Below are positions 1-10,830 of a DNA stretch of 64,000 nucleotides, piece by piece (within the stretch, counting starts at the first letter, position 1; the number at the start of each line of letters is the position of its first letter). A model generated the notes under the pieces. The model did no database searches. It was not told where the DNA came from and saw only the letters and a list, made by a program, of their open reading frames with translations. Where the stretch lies: the NCBI RefSeq assembly GCF_018812025.1, contig NC_063049.1, forward strand, positions 5,765,013 to 5,829,012, given 5' to 3'. Origin of the DNA: Megalobrama amblycephala (Eukaryota; Chordata; Actinopteri; Cypriniformes; Xenocyprididae). The position numbers and the translations under genes were made by a program.

Positions 1-344
1 GGCATGCTGCACTCCCATGCAAACAACACACATTTCACGCGAGTCCCTGTCCAGGATAAAACGCGGACAAGGGTGCACGCGCTTCCTGTATTGTTGCTCG
101 CTCGCCATGATAAATACTCGTAGAGTAGACAGACAATGGTAAATAAGACAGAAAGATCACATGGAGCGCTTGCTGAAGACACAGAAGCTGAATGACAGTG
201 TTTTTGGGCTGGCTTTATGGTTCCTGGTCAGTGACGTCACCCGCCTATGACGTTCCGTCTCCTGATTGGACAGATTGCATACGTGGTTCACGACGACATC
301 ACGCAGAGGCGTTCCCATAGCGATTTACGCAGCGCGAGTTCCCA
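1..344. other. Unassigned sequence at window start
   Basis: No open frame of note and no recognised family. The stretch is relatively CpG-containing, with short direct GC-rich words, before the LINE-like coding sequence begins near 345. It may be the tail of another repeat cut by the window edge. Confidence 0.4.
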
Positions 345-1165
345 TGAAAGGGAAACACAATTTAGAACAAAAATTTCAAATACATTTGCATAATGATAAA
401 ATACAATTAGTAACTCAATTCAAGTATCTTGGGTTGGTCCTTGACCCCCAACTAAAATTTGATAAACATATTGAGAGAATATCAAAAACAATACAACAAA
501 ATTTAAATTGTTTCAAATTAATCTGACATTACATTCCGAACCAGGCGGATCTTTTCTCATATTTCATACTGCATGACAGCATGGGCCCAGGCAGCTCCCT
601 CAGCTACAAAGCGCATTGGTTCACTTTACAACCAAGCAATGAAAATTATGGATAGAAAACCATTTCGCTTTCATCACTGCTACATTCTTAAGAAATATAA
701 TTTATTAAGTTTTGAAAGCTTCAGCAATGTATGTTTTCTCAATTGTTATTTAAGTGCACCAATAATTTGGCTCCTGAACCCCTGAGTACATTTATCCAGA
801 GACCAAACAGCAGTAGAGTGACAAGAGGTTCCTCAAATCAAAACTGTAAAATCCCACAGTGCAGAACATCTTTTGGCAAATCAGCCTTTTCTCACAGGGC
901 TTGTAAACTGTGGAACTCATTGCCCACAGAGATTAAGATCATTTCTGAGTTTAAAATGTTCACCTCTAGGCTCAAGGCATGGCTGAAAAAAAACAAAACT
1001 GTACCCATTTGTAGTTGTCTGAACATGAATGAGTGAGTTTTGAATATGTAAAATTGCACAGTGTACTTTTTAGAATGAGTTTTTAGAATGAGTGAGTTCT
1101 GAATATGTAAAATTGCATTGTGTATTTTTTCTTAGAACTGAATATTGTGTTATTATAGTAGAAAG
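345..1165 (+). pseudogene. Degenerate LINE ORF2 C-terminal region (fish LINE remnant)
   Basis: This is the broken C-terminal part of a non-LTR retrotransposon polyprotein. Three short frames read in order as one protein: 345-526 carries the end of the reverse transcriptase (FKYLGLVLDPQLKFDKHI, the thumb-side motif common to LINEs), 573-730 carries an AxPSATKRIGSLYNQAMKIMDRKP-type segment, and 731-1036 carries the typical LINE tail with FGKSAFSHRACKLWNSLP. Frames 1 and 3 agree and the middle piece is shifted, so at least two frameshifts separate them. The palm motif with YADD and the endonuclease are absent, so the copy is 5' truncated and dead. A near-duplicate of about 50 bp follows the stop (1026-1075 and 1086-1135). 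The exact clade (L2, Rex1 or related) cannot be fixed from this fragment. Confidence 0.75.
1026..1135. repeat. Short tandem duplication in LINE 3' region
   Basis: Two imperfect copies of about 50 bp begin with gaatgagtgagtt and continue with tgaatatgtaaaattgca. They sit directly after the LINE stop codon. Confidence 0.6.
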
Positions 1166-1423
1166 CATGGGCGTAGGTTTAGGGGGGGACGCTAGGTACT
1201 AGTTCCTATCAATATTTTGAGATGACAAATTTGTCCCCACCAATATTTAGCAAGCTCCTTTGAACTGCTATTTGGATCTTTGCACTGCTATTTGGATCGA
1301 TTCTAATGGCCAGGATGACGACAGTACAAGAAACGCCGTAATTTGATTGGTGGTGGGGTATCTGACAGGCTACACGTGCGGGCCGGGACTACTTTTGTGC
1401 TTGCACTAGCAGCGAGCGGGTGG

Positions 1424-1446
1424 TGTGTGTGTGTGTGTGTGTGTGC
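1424..1446. repeat. (GT)n microsatellite
   Basis: Uninterrupted GT run ending in gcgc, near the left end of the hAT element. Confidence 0.9.
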
Positions 1447-2159
1447 GCATGTTGACGATGCCGACGGTAAGTTACCAGGGCTGTCTCTCTGCCACATACA
1501 AAGGCCAGAGTTAAAACATTTTAATATTCAGTTTTTTTGCCCCTTTTTGTACTTTGTAGATGCCACCCAAGAAGAAGAAAGGGGACATAAGAAGCTTTTT
1601 CATAAAGCAGAGTCAGAGTGTAAGTAGGCAAAATAACTAGCTAGCCACACAAATAAACTAGCAGTAGTGACTGACCAGGCTTTCAAATGCAGATTCTACT
1701 GTTGAAAATAGTATTAATTGGTGATAGTATGTGTTACCCAGGATGATAGAATGCTACGTTAGCAAGTAACAGAATGTCAATTAGCCTGTACCTTAACTTA
1801 GAATCTTGCAGTTAACATAAACAGTGGATCTGAGCCATTTTTCGTTTCCTACATTCTGTTTATGTAATGTATTTGTGAGTGTAGCCTACCCTACATGCAG
1901 AGAAATAAAAGGGAAACCACCCACAGTTTAATGAAGAACTGACATTGCTAGACACATGTGCTGGAAAAAACGTGTTGGCAATGTTAAAAAGGCAAAAGTT
2001 AACACCGTTGGTTATTCAAATATAATGAATCATTATTTAATTCATAATATCCAATAACACTATCTGGTAGGAGGATTAAACTTGCTAGCCATAGGATAGA
2101 CTACAAAATTAATTAACCATTTTGTATGCAGGAAAGACAGCATCAAACCACAACAGATT

Positions 2160-2225
2160 TACAATTACATTTATTCATTTAGCAGACACTTTTATTCAAA
2201 GCGACTTACAATTGAGAACAATAGA
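2160..2225. repeat. Teleost-wide short interspersed repeat segment
   Basis: The stretch containing catttagcagacacttttat and ttcaaagcgacttacaa resembles a short motif found many times in fish genomes. It lies in intron 1 of the hAT gene. I recognise the motif but cannot assign a SINE family with certainty. Confidence 0.55.
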
Positions 2226-2451
2226 AGCAGTAAATCTAGGACAACAATATGCAAGTGTTATAACCCTTCCCAGTTTAATCTAATGCACTATTTTTTATTT
2301 TTGTTATACTAATCAATGTTATATAGTTCAACAATGATAAAATGTTAGAATATGATCTGTATTTTATTCTAATGTTGATCTAGCTTACTGCTAGTCTCAT
2401 ACAGACAAACTAACACATAGATTAACATAAATTTCAACACATTAATCCACA

Positions 2452-2640
2452 AAACCATGTCCCCTTCATATTTAAAAATGGCTCTGAAATATAAACATGA
2501 TGTGTTGAATGCATACTATGATACGTGTGTATTTTATTCATTGGTTCATTTAATTACATATAGGAAACTCAGACATCTTGTGAAGATGTCATAGAGCATG
2601 TTGAGGAAGAAGTAGCTGGACCTTCAGGGCTTAAGGTGAG
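2452..2640 (+). repeat. Exon-plus-intron duplication, copy 1
   Basis: Contains a 72-nt exon (2564-2635) and its upstream intron starting ccatgtccccttcatattt. Copy 2 follows at 2703-2892. Both exons keep AG and GT borders and the same phase. Confidence 0.85.
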
Positions 2641-2702
2641 GTCTTTATGAACTATGAATTATTAAAGCGTGATTAAAGGAAATCATGCATGTTAAAAGTT
2701 TT

Positions 2703-2892
2703 AAAATCCATGTCCCCTTCATATTTAAATTGCTCTGAAATATAAACATGATGTGTTGAATGCATACTGATACGTGTGTATTTGATTCATTAGTTCATTA
2801 TTTAATTACATATAGGAAACTCAGACATCTTGTGAAGATGTCATAGAGAATATTGAGGAAGAAGTAGCTGGACCTTCAGGGCTTCAGGTGAG
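2703..2892 (+). repeat. Exon-plus-intron duplication, copy 2
   Basis: Copy 2 of the unit above. Exon 2816-2887 differs from 2564-2635 at only a few bases (for example EHVEEE against ENIEEE in protein). The event added 24 codons without changing frame. Confidence 0.85.
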
Positions 2893-5213
2893 GTCTTAAA
2901 GTGATAGATCATCTTAAAGAGAAGGTCTTAAAGTGATTCTGTGATGAGATATACTACTATTGATTAATAGCAAATTATTAAATATAAATATAGTCTACCT
3001 GTTTTATTATGTGAAAGTGAAATGAATTGGTATTAGTATAAAAGGATATCAGTGTGGATAAAAACCAGGGTATGTTTTGTTTGCTCTTCAGGAGACAGTC
3101 AGTGAGAGCAACAGCAATCCTCAAGCAAGTCAGTGTAGCAGTGTCCTGGACTTGGGAAGTAAGCCATACCAGCCTGATCCAAAATTCATAAAAGTACAGC
3201 AACTTCGAAACAAGAAGTTAAGGTTTCAGGCAAAGTGGTTTAATCAATATCCATGACTGCATTATAGTCCTACATTACAGAAAGTTCTTTGTTTTGAGTG
3301 TGTCAAAGCATACACCATCAAAAAGACCACACTAGAGAAAAGAAATTACCCTGCCTTTTGCTCTAATGGGTTTAACAATTGGAAACACGCCGTAGAATGC
3401 TTTAATCGCCACAAGAAAAGCAAAGCCCACCATCATGCCATTACTGTCAATGCACTCGAGCAAACTCCAGTGCACACTCAAATATCCAGTTCAATGGCTA
3501 GATTACAGGAGGAGGCGAGGTACTGTCTCGAGCAAATCATGGGCTCTTTGAGATATCTAGCAAGGCAGGGAGTTGCCTTTTGAGGATATGAGGTTAATGA
3601 GGGTAATTTTTACCATCTTGTGAAATTCCTTGCAACCAAGGACCCTATTTTATCCTCTTGGCTCAAACGTTGCCATGATTATATCAGTCCACAGTGCCAA
3701 AATGAGTACTTAGCTTTATTTGCCAACACAATTGTGAGGGAAATTGCCTCAACAATCAGGTCCTTGTCTGTGCTACATTTTTCAATCATAATGGATGGTA
3801 CACAGGATATACAGGGGAAAGAGCAGGTTTCCATATGTCTCAGATATGTGGATCAAGACCTTGTGCCGCAGGAAGTCTTTGTGGGATTGTATGAGGTGCT
3901 AGGGACAACTGGTGAGCAGATGGCTAAGCTAGCTATTGATGTGCTCCTGAGATTGAATATTTCAATCTCTGGCTTGCGAGGTCAGACTTACGATGGAGCA
4001 GCCAATATGGCAGGGAAATTCTCAGGAGCACAGGCAGTGTTGAAGAGAGAACAGCCATTGGCTTTGTATGTGCATTGTGGTGCACATTGTGTAAATCTAA
4101 TAACACAGAGTGCTTGCAGTGCCTCTACCTTACTATGTGATACATTGCAGTGGGTCCATGAGCTTGGAACTCTGAGCAACCAATCAGTGAAATTCAAAGG
4201 GGTATTGGCTAACCATCTAACATCTGAGGGGCCTACCAAAACAGTTAAACCTCTGTGTCCAACTAGGTGGACAGTGCGTGGTCAAGCTGTTGATACAGTT
4301 CTTAGCCAGTATGAAGCTGTGTTGTGTAGTTTGGAGGAAATGTCCTCTGTTGGTTCTCAAAATAGCACTAGAGCCAGTTGTCCAGAAGTTTCCAGAAGGG
4401 TAATACTGTTCTTGGACTGCTGGTAGCATCAGAGGTGTTGGGAGAGCTTGAGTGCTTAAACAAATCTTTGCAAAAACAGTCCCAAACAATTAAAGGCATG
4501 CAAGCTGCTGTTGACTATGTTAGTTCAACTCTTCAAGAAAAAAGGAGTGAGGAAAAGTTTGCAAAAGTGTTTTAGAAGGCAGTGTCAATGGTAGACTCCA
4601 TGGGAATTGAACCTATTCAACTCCCTCATCAAAGAAATCCCCCCAAAAGATTCACTGGCGGGGCAAGTCAGCATAAGCCAAAAACACCAGAGGAATACTA
4701 TAGAATAGAATTTTTCAATGTGTTGGACAGTTTGGGCATTCAGTTCAAGGAACGGTTTAATCAACCAGACTTACAGAAACTGAAACAGATCGAGAATGTT
4801 CTCCTCACTGGGCAGATGGATGATGTGATTGTACAGTATCCAGAAATAAACATGGATATTTTGAAGGTTCAGCTACCAATGTTTCTTTCAAAGCATACAA
4901 TCACATCAAGTAATGAAGCTGCATGCATTCTGGAAGCAGAAGTGAGGTGAGAGGCTTATTTGATGAGGTTGAGAAGCTTGTTAGGTTGTTGTTGGTCGTC
5001 CCTGTGGCCTCAGCTGAAGCTGAACGAAGCTTCAGTGCACTGACGAGACTGAAAACTTGGTTACGATCTACTATGTCTCAGCAGCGCCTTAATAATGTAA
5101 CTGTATGTCATGTACATCAAGAGGCCCTTGACAAAGTGGACCTTAACGATGTAGGCCAACAGTTTGTATCTGTAAATGACAGACGTAGGCATCAGTTTGG
5201 AAAGTTTAGATAA

Positions 5214-5699
5214 AAGGAAGGAATCAAGAAAATGCAGTAAAATGTGGAAAGTAGCCATAATGGAGTTATAATTTTGAGTGCCAAATAGTAGAATAAAGAT
5301 GTTTTTTTGCTTTGTTTTTTGGTTTATTATTATGCTCCAAAAGTTCTCAAAGTCTACCTCTTGCAACAGTGTTTTTTTGTAAGTATAAATAGGCTACTAA
5401 CGTACATAGTAAATTATGTTTGTTTGCATTTGTCAGCATTTCACATTCCCAGGTATTAACGTGAGTGTACTGGAGGGTAAATAGTGTTTATAATAGAAAA
5501 AGGTTATTATATTTATTTATTTAGATTTGTTTCCTTGTGGCACAGTATTTTTTGTTAGTGTAAATCCTAATGTACATAATAATTTCTGTTAATAAAACGT
5601 TTGGTTGTGCATCATTACACAGTCTCAGGTTTTTATTTTTATTTTTTGAAAGTGCATTTTTGAGATTATACAGTTATACTAGCTATTTAGGGACAGTAT
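5214..5699. other. hAT 3' untranslated region and junction
   Basis: AT-rich sequence after the transposase stop, with aataaa signals near 5290 and 5590. No gene and no clear inverted copy of the element's left end is visible. Confidence 0.45.
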
Positions 5700-5761
5700 A
5701 CAGGATGGTGTATCGGGGTCAGGGATCCTGACTCACGATACAATATAATGAGATGAAGTAG

Positions 5762-6842
5762 ATGTGCGAACACAGGGATTTGGTGCTCAGACACCTCAGC
5801 CAGTTGGGGCTTCAGGTCAACTGGGAAAAGAGCAAACTCGCCCCGGTGCAGAGGATCTCTTTTCTCGGTATGGAGTTGGATTCGGTCGAGCAGATAGCAC
5901 GCCTCACAGAGGAACGTGCTCGGTCGGTGTTGAACTGCCTGAATACATTCAATGGCAGGACAGCGGTCCCACTGAAATTCTTTCAGAGGCTCCTGGGGCA
6001 TATGGCGGCTGCTGCGGCTGTAACACCACTCGGTCTGCTTCATATGAGACCGCTTCAGCACTGGCTTCACGGCCGAGTCCCGAGATGGGCGTGGCAACGC
6101 GGCACGTTCCGGGTGCCAATCACTCAGGAGTGCCGCCGAACCTTCAGTCCGTGGTCGGACCCCTTGTTTCTCCGGGCAGGAGTGCCCCTTAGAACAGGTG
6201 TCCCGGCATGCTGTGGTATTCACAGATGCTTCTGCCACCGGCTGGGGTGCCACGTACAACGGGCATGCAGTGTCAGGGGTTTGGACGGGACCCCATCTGC
6301 ATTGGCACATCAACTGCCTCGAGTTGCTGGCAGTACGTCTTGCTCTGAGCCGCCTCAAAGGCCTGCTACGGGGCAAGCATGTACTGGTCCGTACGGACAA
6401 CACTGCGACCGTTGCGTACATCAACCGTCAAGGTGGTCTACGCTCCCGTCGCATGTCGCAACTCACCCGCCATCTCCTCCTGTGGAGTCGGATGCATCTG
6501 AGGTCGCTTCGCGCCATTCATGTCCCCGGTGTGCTCAACCGTGTGGCCGACGAGCTATCACGAGCTGCGCTGCCAGGAGAATGGCGACTCCACCCCCAGG
6601 TGGTTCAGCTGATCTGGAGAGAGTTCGGAGAGGCTCAGGTAGACCTGTTTGCCTCACCAGAAACCTCCCACTGCCAGTTGTTTTACTCTCTGACCGGGGG
6701 AACACTCGGGACAGACGCACTGGCACACAGCTGGCCCCGGGGCCTGCGCAAATATGCGTTTCCCCCAGTGAGCCTACTTGCACAGACTCTGTGCAACGTC
6801 AGGGAGGACGAGGAGCAGGTCTTGCTAGTTGCGCCTTACTAG
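5762..6842 (+). pseudogene. DIRS reverse transcriptase C-terminal part plus RNase H, frameshifted
   Basis: Frame 2 (5762-6190) encodes the region after the RT palm, with QLGLQVNWEKSKLAP and ISFLGMELD, typical of DIRS RT thumb sequence. RNase H continues in another frame from about 6190 to 6842: VVFTDASATGWGA holds the first catalytic Asp, HINCLELLAVRLAL the catalytic Glu, and VRTDNTATVAYINRQGG the next Asp. The switch is explained by a single extra base near 6190, in the run of pyrimidines just before the tta. The polymerase YLDD motif lies upstream of the truncation and is absent. The protein would copy RNA to DNA and remove the RNA strand in the cytoplasmic or nuclear particle. Confidence 0.8.
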
Positions 6843-7621
6843 CCCAACCGGACCTGGTTCCCAGAACTCTCACTCCTCGCGACAGCCCCTCCCTGGCCCA
6901 TTCCTCTGAGGAAGGACCTTCTTTCTCAGAGACGGGGCACTCTTTGGCACCCGCGTCCAGACCTCTGGAAACTCCATGTCTGGTCCCTGGATGGGACGCG
7001 GAGGTTCTAGGTGACTTACCCCCTGAGGTACGTAACACCATCACTTCGGCTCGTGCACTGTCTACGAGACGTGCTTACGCCTCGAAGTGGAACCTGTTTG
7101 TTGAGTGGTGCTCTTCTCGCCGAGAAGACCCCCGAAGATGCTCGATCGGTGTCGTGCTTTCCTTCTTGCAGCAAGGGTTGGAGCGTAGGCTGTCCCCCTC
7201 CACCCTCAAAGTCCATTCTGCTGCTATCTCCGCTTACCACGACCACATAGATGGCAAATCTGTTGGTCAGCACGACCTGGTCGTCAGGTTCCTTAGGGGG
7301 GCGAGACGGTTCAATCCTCCTCGTCCCCCCTCCATACCCTCTTGGGACCTCGCTCTGGTGCTAAGAGCACTTCAGATTGCTCCTTTTAAGCCTTTGCAAT
7401 CGGCAGATTTAAAGATTCTGTCTATGAAGACTTTGCTGCTGTTTGCGTTGGCTTCCATCAAGAGGGTAGGGGACCTGCAGTCATTTTCGGTCGACGAATC
7501 GTGCCTGGAGTTCGGGCCGGGTGACAGCCACGTGGTACTGAGACCCCGGCCTGGCTATGTGCCCAAGGTTCCTACCACTCCCTTCAGGGACCAGGTGGTG
7601 AGCCTGCAAGCGCTGCCCTGA
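6843..7621 (+). pseudogene. DIRS tyrosine recombinase, N-terminal part only
   Basis: Frame 2 stays open from within the RNase H region through 7621, consistent with the overlapping ORF layout of DIRS elements. The recognisable recombinase begins near 7025 (LSTRRAYASKWNLFVEWC, the SAM-like core-binding domain) and reaches the first catalytic arginine in SIKRVGDLQSF near 7460. The HxxR and tyrosine region, needed to cleave and join DNA strands, is missing: at 7621 the coding sequence stops and the element's 3' end begins. The enzyme would integrate a circular DNA copy without target duplication. This copy cannot. Confidence 0.8.
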
Positions 7622-7751
7622 ATGGGTTTGGGAACAACAGTGATCGACCCTCTCTGTGTGTCAGCCCTGTCCCACCGTCCGCAGGCAAGGGGGTTCAGGT
7701 GGCTTACAACAGAGCGCTGGAGGAGGGCAGCTCCTGTGGCGCTTTGGTAGG

Positions 7752-7809
7752 GATTCCTATTAGTCGGTCTGTCCGACGTACGTCGAACGTGACCGACTGA
7801 ATGGGAACG
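7752..7809. repeat. DIRS internal complementary region (ICR)
   Basis: The sequence around gtacgtcgaacgtgaccgac is the reverse complement of the left end of the related copy at 18471-18525 and matches the same region at 20349-20406. This is the internal complementary region that DIRS elements use as template to complete and circularise their ends. Confidence 0.75.
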
Positions 7810-8140
7810 TCTCGGTTACAAAGGTAACCCTCGTTCCCTGAAGGAGGGAACGGAGACGTACGTCCCGTCGCCACAGTTGTTGTCCTGCTGTGCTGCTGCC
7901 TGCTTAGTTCGGCTCCTCAGCGAAAACCAGAAGATGCAACGCACCGGCTGCTCATTATATACCCGCGCTGCGAGGCGAGCAGCTGATGCAGATGATTGCA
8001 TGCCAATGTGCATTGGCTCGTTTTAGTTACACTCGAAGTAGATTGGCCTCTCTGGCGAGATTCCTATTCGTCGGTCTGTCCGACGTACGTCTCCGTTCCC
8101 TCCTTCAGAGAACGAGGGTTACCTTTGTAACCGAGACGTT
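7806..8140. repeat. DIRS right terminal unit with inverted 57-bp arms
   Basis: The arms at 7806-7862 (starting aacgtctcggttacaaagg) and 8084-8140 are inverted copies of each other around about 220 bp. A TATA-like tatata on the minus strand (near 7957) lies in the spacer. Confidence 0.7.
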
Positions 8141-8205
8141 CTGTAACTATGTTTGACTGCATTGTCCCTGTCAAATAAACTAATAAATAAATAAATAAAT
8201 AAACG
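8141..8205 (+). repeat. Probable LINE 3' tail with (AAAT)n
   Basis: Sequence tgactgcattgtccctgtca followed by aataaactaataaataaataaa resembles the 3' end and tail of fish LINEs. It may be the displaced tail of the LINE fragment at 345-1165. Confidence 0.5.
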
Positions 8206-8719
8206 AACATCAGCTATATTACATCTAATGGAAATTAGGAAATTATATACTGATAATATATAACAATGCCAAGGTCTTTGGAAAGAGGTTTGGTTTAGTG
8301 ATATTTACGTTCCACTTTGTTGAGTCCAATGACGTCTTCCACTGGTTGTGCTGGGTGACAGTGCAGCGGGGAGAGGAGCCAGAATCTGTTTTAACAGTCT
8401 TGAAGACGAAGCTCTGTGGGATGCTGATCTCCTGGAGCACCAAAGGGTCCTAAAATCTGGAACACGCAGATGAGGCCCTGGTATAGGTGCAGAAGGTCCT
8501 TAACAATCTGGAACACGCAGACAAAGGTACCTTGGAGTGAAGGTTTGCTCTCCTGAGCTTAATGTAACCCAGGTTACTAGTGGTTAGTGACTGAGAAAAA
8601 AAAACAAAAAAAAAAACATTTGAAATAAACAAACTATATATAAAACAATATATTAAAATAAGTATAAAGAGGCTGAAACCATAAATGATGTAATTTTACT
8701 AATTACATGGAATTATGTG

Positions 8720-8760
<41 letters not shown>

Positions 8761-10345
8761 TCAGTGCATTGAAGTCGGAGAAAAGTAATGTAAGGATGAT
8801 TTATAAGTCTCTAAATTATTTGTATGTGATTATGTAGAGATTAGTGTGAAACAAGCACAAGTGCGATATTTACTCGTATCTCCGTTCATTCCAATGAATG
8901 TTAATGACGTGTTTTAGCATTAGCTTAAGCTAATGTGACGTGGTATACGTGTATATTTCTAACAAAAAGGTTCAGAAAGAAGCAGATTCTGTGAAGAGTG
9001 ACATTTTGGAACGCGTATGCTCTGGAAAATTCCTGTTGGCCGATGTACATGTGATGAATGAGTTCCTTGGTGAGTTCAGGCCTTTTTTTATTTTCAATTC
9101 AGTAACGTTACATTACAAAGTCACATTGAGTGTTTAATCAAATGATTGTTATTGGTGTAATATTGATGGTGATTATAGCGTTAAGTGTAAACTTAAAGCA
9201 GAAAAGACGCTGTATATATGTTATATGAAATGTTAAGGTGCAGTTTGTGTGTTAACTGAAAAGCAAGTGCACAAGGGTTAAACGAAGGCCCTTAATGGTA
9301 AGAGAATTAATTGCACAAAGGGAAAAATGTTATACAAATTGATGTAACAAGATACAAGGATATTATTTGATGTTTTATTTGGAATTGAGTTTAAACTGAG
9401 TAATGTGTGCTTTTATAGCATCAGTTATTAATTGTTTTTTTTTTTTTTTTTGGCCTTGTGTGTTCAAGGCCAGGTTTTTTTTTCTTCCTGTATGTCTTGT
9501 CTGTTGAGTTTTGTGGAACCAGCCTCTGAATGTTGCCTGATCTGATGTGGACTGATCAAAGCGTGAATCCTTCTGATTCGTGAATCGTCTCAACTCCTTC
9601 CTGCACTTTCTATATGCATCTTGGCGGGCCACCTGTAGAGTGAATCCTTAACTTCTTGTGAACTTAACCGTGTGGTCGTCGAACGGTAGTACGGAAATTA
9701 CACAACAAACTTGTTTTTTGTTTTTTTTCCATCCTAATCCTGGATCAACTGCACAGACTGTGAATTATACCACATTCAAGGAACATTTCTTCCAGGAACT
9801 GAATTGAATTCATGGACTGATTTTTATTTTATTTTTTTATTTTGAGGTTTTTTCCATTTTATGGTGAATGAACCCTGTGGTTACTGGTCATTCAGTTCAT
9901 TAACTGAAATTTTGTTTATGTTAAACTGATTTGATGTTAATGTTCAAAAAGTGAAAACTAAATAGGGTTGAATTCAAGAACAAGTAATTCAGACAAAAAG
10001 GACAACCAAATTATATTTTATTTAGTCTCAATTTATACACAGACAGATTGCATTTGCCTTGATTGAATTCTGAACTAAAAATTAAATTTATAAAGCGAAA
10101 CAACTATCAAATTCCTGGAAAGAAAAAGGAAAGGGTACAAATTAGTAACATGTGATTATTCTTATGTCACTGCATTTAAATGAAATCATTTATTCCTTGT
10201 GTTCAATACACTCAAATTTTGTTCTTACCAAAAACCTTGATCGTCTGAATTTGTTCACTCTTGTTGCACCATCTCTCTCTGTGGACAAACCTAGTCTTCT
10301 GAGCACATTGGTCCAGTTGTAGAGCTAACATAAAATTTACACCTC
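8206..10345. other. Unassigned AT-rich region
   Basis: No gene is supported. The minus frame 9375-9632 is lysine- and arginine-rich (ARQDAYRKCRKELRRF) and has a coding look over about 60 residues, but I recognise no family, and its far end reads through a poly-T tract at 9434-9452. Two similar 30-bp words ending in ctggaacacgcaga lie near 8455 and 8510. The short word taatgtaaccca near 8563 recurs inverted near 10352. Confidence 0.4.
8716..8759. repeat. Compound (TA)n(GA)n microsatellite
   Basis: A run of TA repeats passes directly into GA repeats. Confidence 0.9.
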
Positions 10346-10369
10346 AGGTGTGGGTTACATTAACCTTGT

Positions 10370-10830
10370 TGCCGATGTCGTTACTGTCTCGCTGGACGGA
10401 AACTCTGAACGCAGTTTGTTAATGTCTCTTTCCTCGCAAGCGGGAGGCTCAGAATGTGGTCATCTCTGTTGTTGCCTCACAAGCTGTAGACTCAGATCAC
10501 AGGATCTGTTGTTGTCTCTTCTGGATGGACCAGAGGCTCAGAACGGTGTTGTATCTGTTAGTGTCTCAGCTTCGTAAAACGGGACTCAGAACTGTGTATC
10601 TGTTAATGTCTATCCCCATGCAGGACAGACTCAGAACAATATCTGTTAATGTCTCACTCTTTACAGAGTTGAGACCCAGAACAATATCTGTTATGTCTTT
10701 CCCTGTTTGAAGGGCAGACTCAGAACGGTATATCTGTTAATGTCTATCCCCGTGCAGGACAGACTCAGAACGGCGTATCTGTTGTGTCTTTCCCCTTTGT
10801 TGGGCAGACTCAGAACAAGGAAGGAATGAA
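10370..10830. repeat. Imperfect tandem repeat, about 50-65 bp units
   Basis: The unit cagactcagaac, then tatctgttaatgtct, then a variable stretch recurs about seven times, with clearer copies to the right (10620-10815). Two alternating subtypes can be seen: one with tatccccgtgcagga and one with tttccctgtttgaaggg. No protein reading is convincing. Confidence 0.7.

Larger units (their letters stand above)
1560..5213 (+). pseudogene. hAT transposase with TTF zinc finger, DUF4371 and C-terminal dimerisation domain; inactivated
   Basis: A spliced transposase can be followed through exons 1560-1619 (start MPPKKKKGDIRSFFIKQ), 2564-2635, 2816-2887 and a long exon from 3092, each with AG/GT borders and phase 0. 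The long exon gives a TTF-type zinc finger (3150-3470; CFECVKAY, HKKSKAHHHA), then the DUF4371/RNase H-like core with SIIMDGT and TYDGAANMAG, which carry the first two catalytic acidic residues, and finally the hAT dimerisation motif AEAERSFSALTRLKTWLRS near 5010. Damage: in-frame stops at 3254 (TGG to TGA in context) and 3581, a frameshift near 4380-4420, a stop at 4573, and another frameshift near 4930. Such proteins bind transposon ends in the nucleus and excise the element. The family is close to host ZMYM1-like genes, but the breaks argue for a dead transposon. Confidence 0.8.
1166..5640 (+). mobile_element. hAT-type DNA transposon, ZMYM1-like (DUF4371) family, decayed
   Basis: The boundaries are inferred. 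The left end is set where the sequence changes from LINE to catgggcgtaggttt, a start seen in fish hAT elements of this type. The right end is not defined: no matching inverted copy of the left end is visible before DIRS sequence begins near 5700, so the right terminus may have been lost. The coding part is a multi-exon transposase gene described separately. Introns are AT-rich, and one (1620-2563) holds a short teleost-wide repeat. The element lies between a LINE body and what may be that LINE's tail at 8141. Confidence 0.65.
5700..8140 (+). mobile_element. DIRS-type tyrosine-recombinase retrotransposon, copy 1 (5' truncated)
   Basis: Gene order RT C-terminus, RNase H, tyrosine recombinase, followed by a structured right end with an internal complementary region, is diagnostic of DIRS elements. 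The gag gene, left terminal repeat and reverse transcriptase catalytic core are missing. The right end matches that of the second copy at 20220-20740. The recombinase is cut short at 7621, so this copy is not autonomous. Confidence 0.85.

Noticed and set aside
5687..6424. Long minus-strand frame of 245 residues
   Set aside because: It is the antisense of the DIRS RT/RNase H region, arginine-rich, and has no known domain.
6200..6990. Plus-strand frame 2 through the RNase H region as a separate protein
   Set aside because: Amino acid content is an out-of-frame reading of RNase H. It may be part of the overlapping recombinase ORF, but no domain is visible before about 7025.
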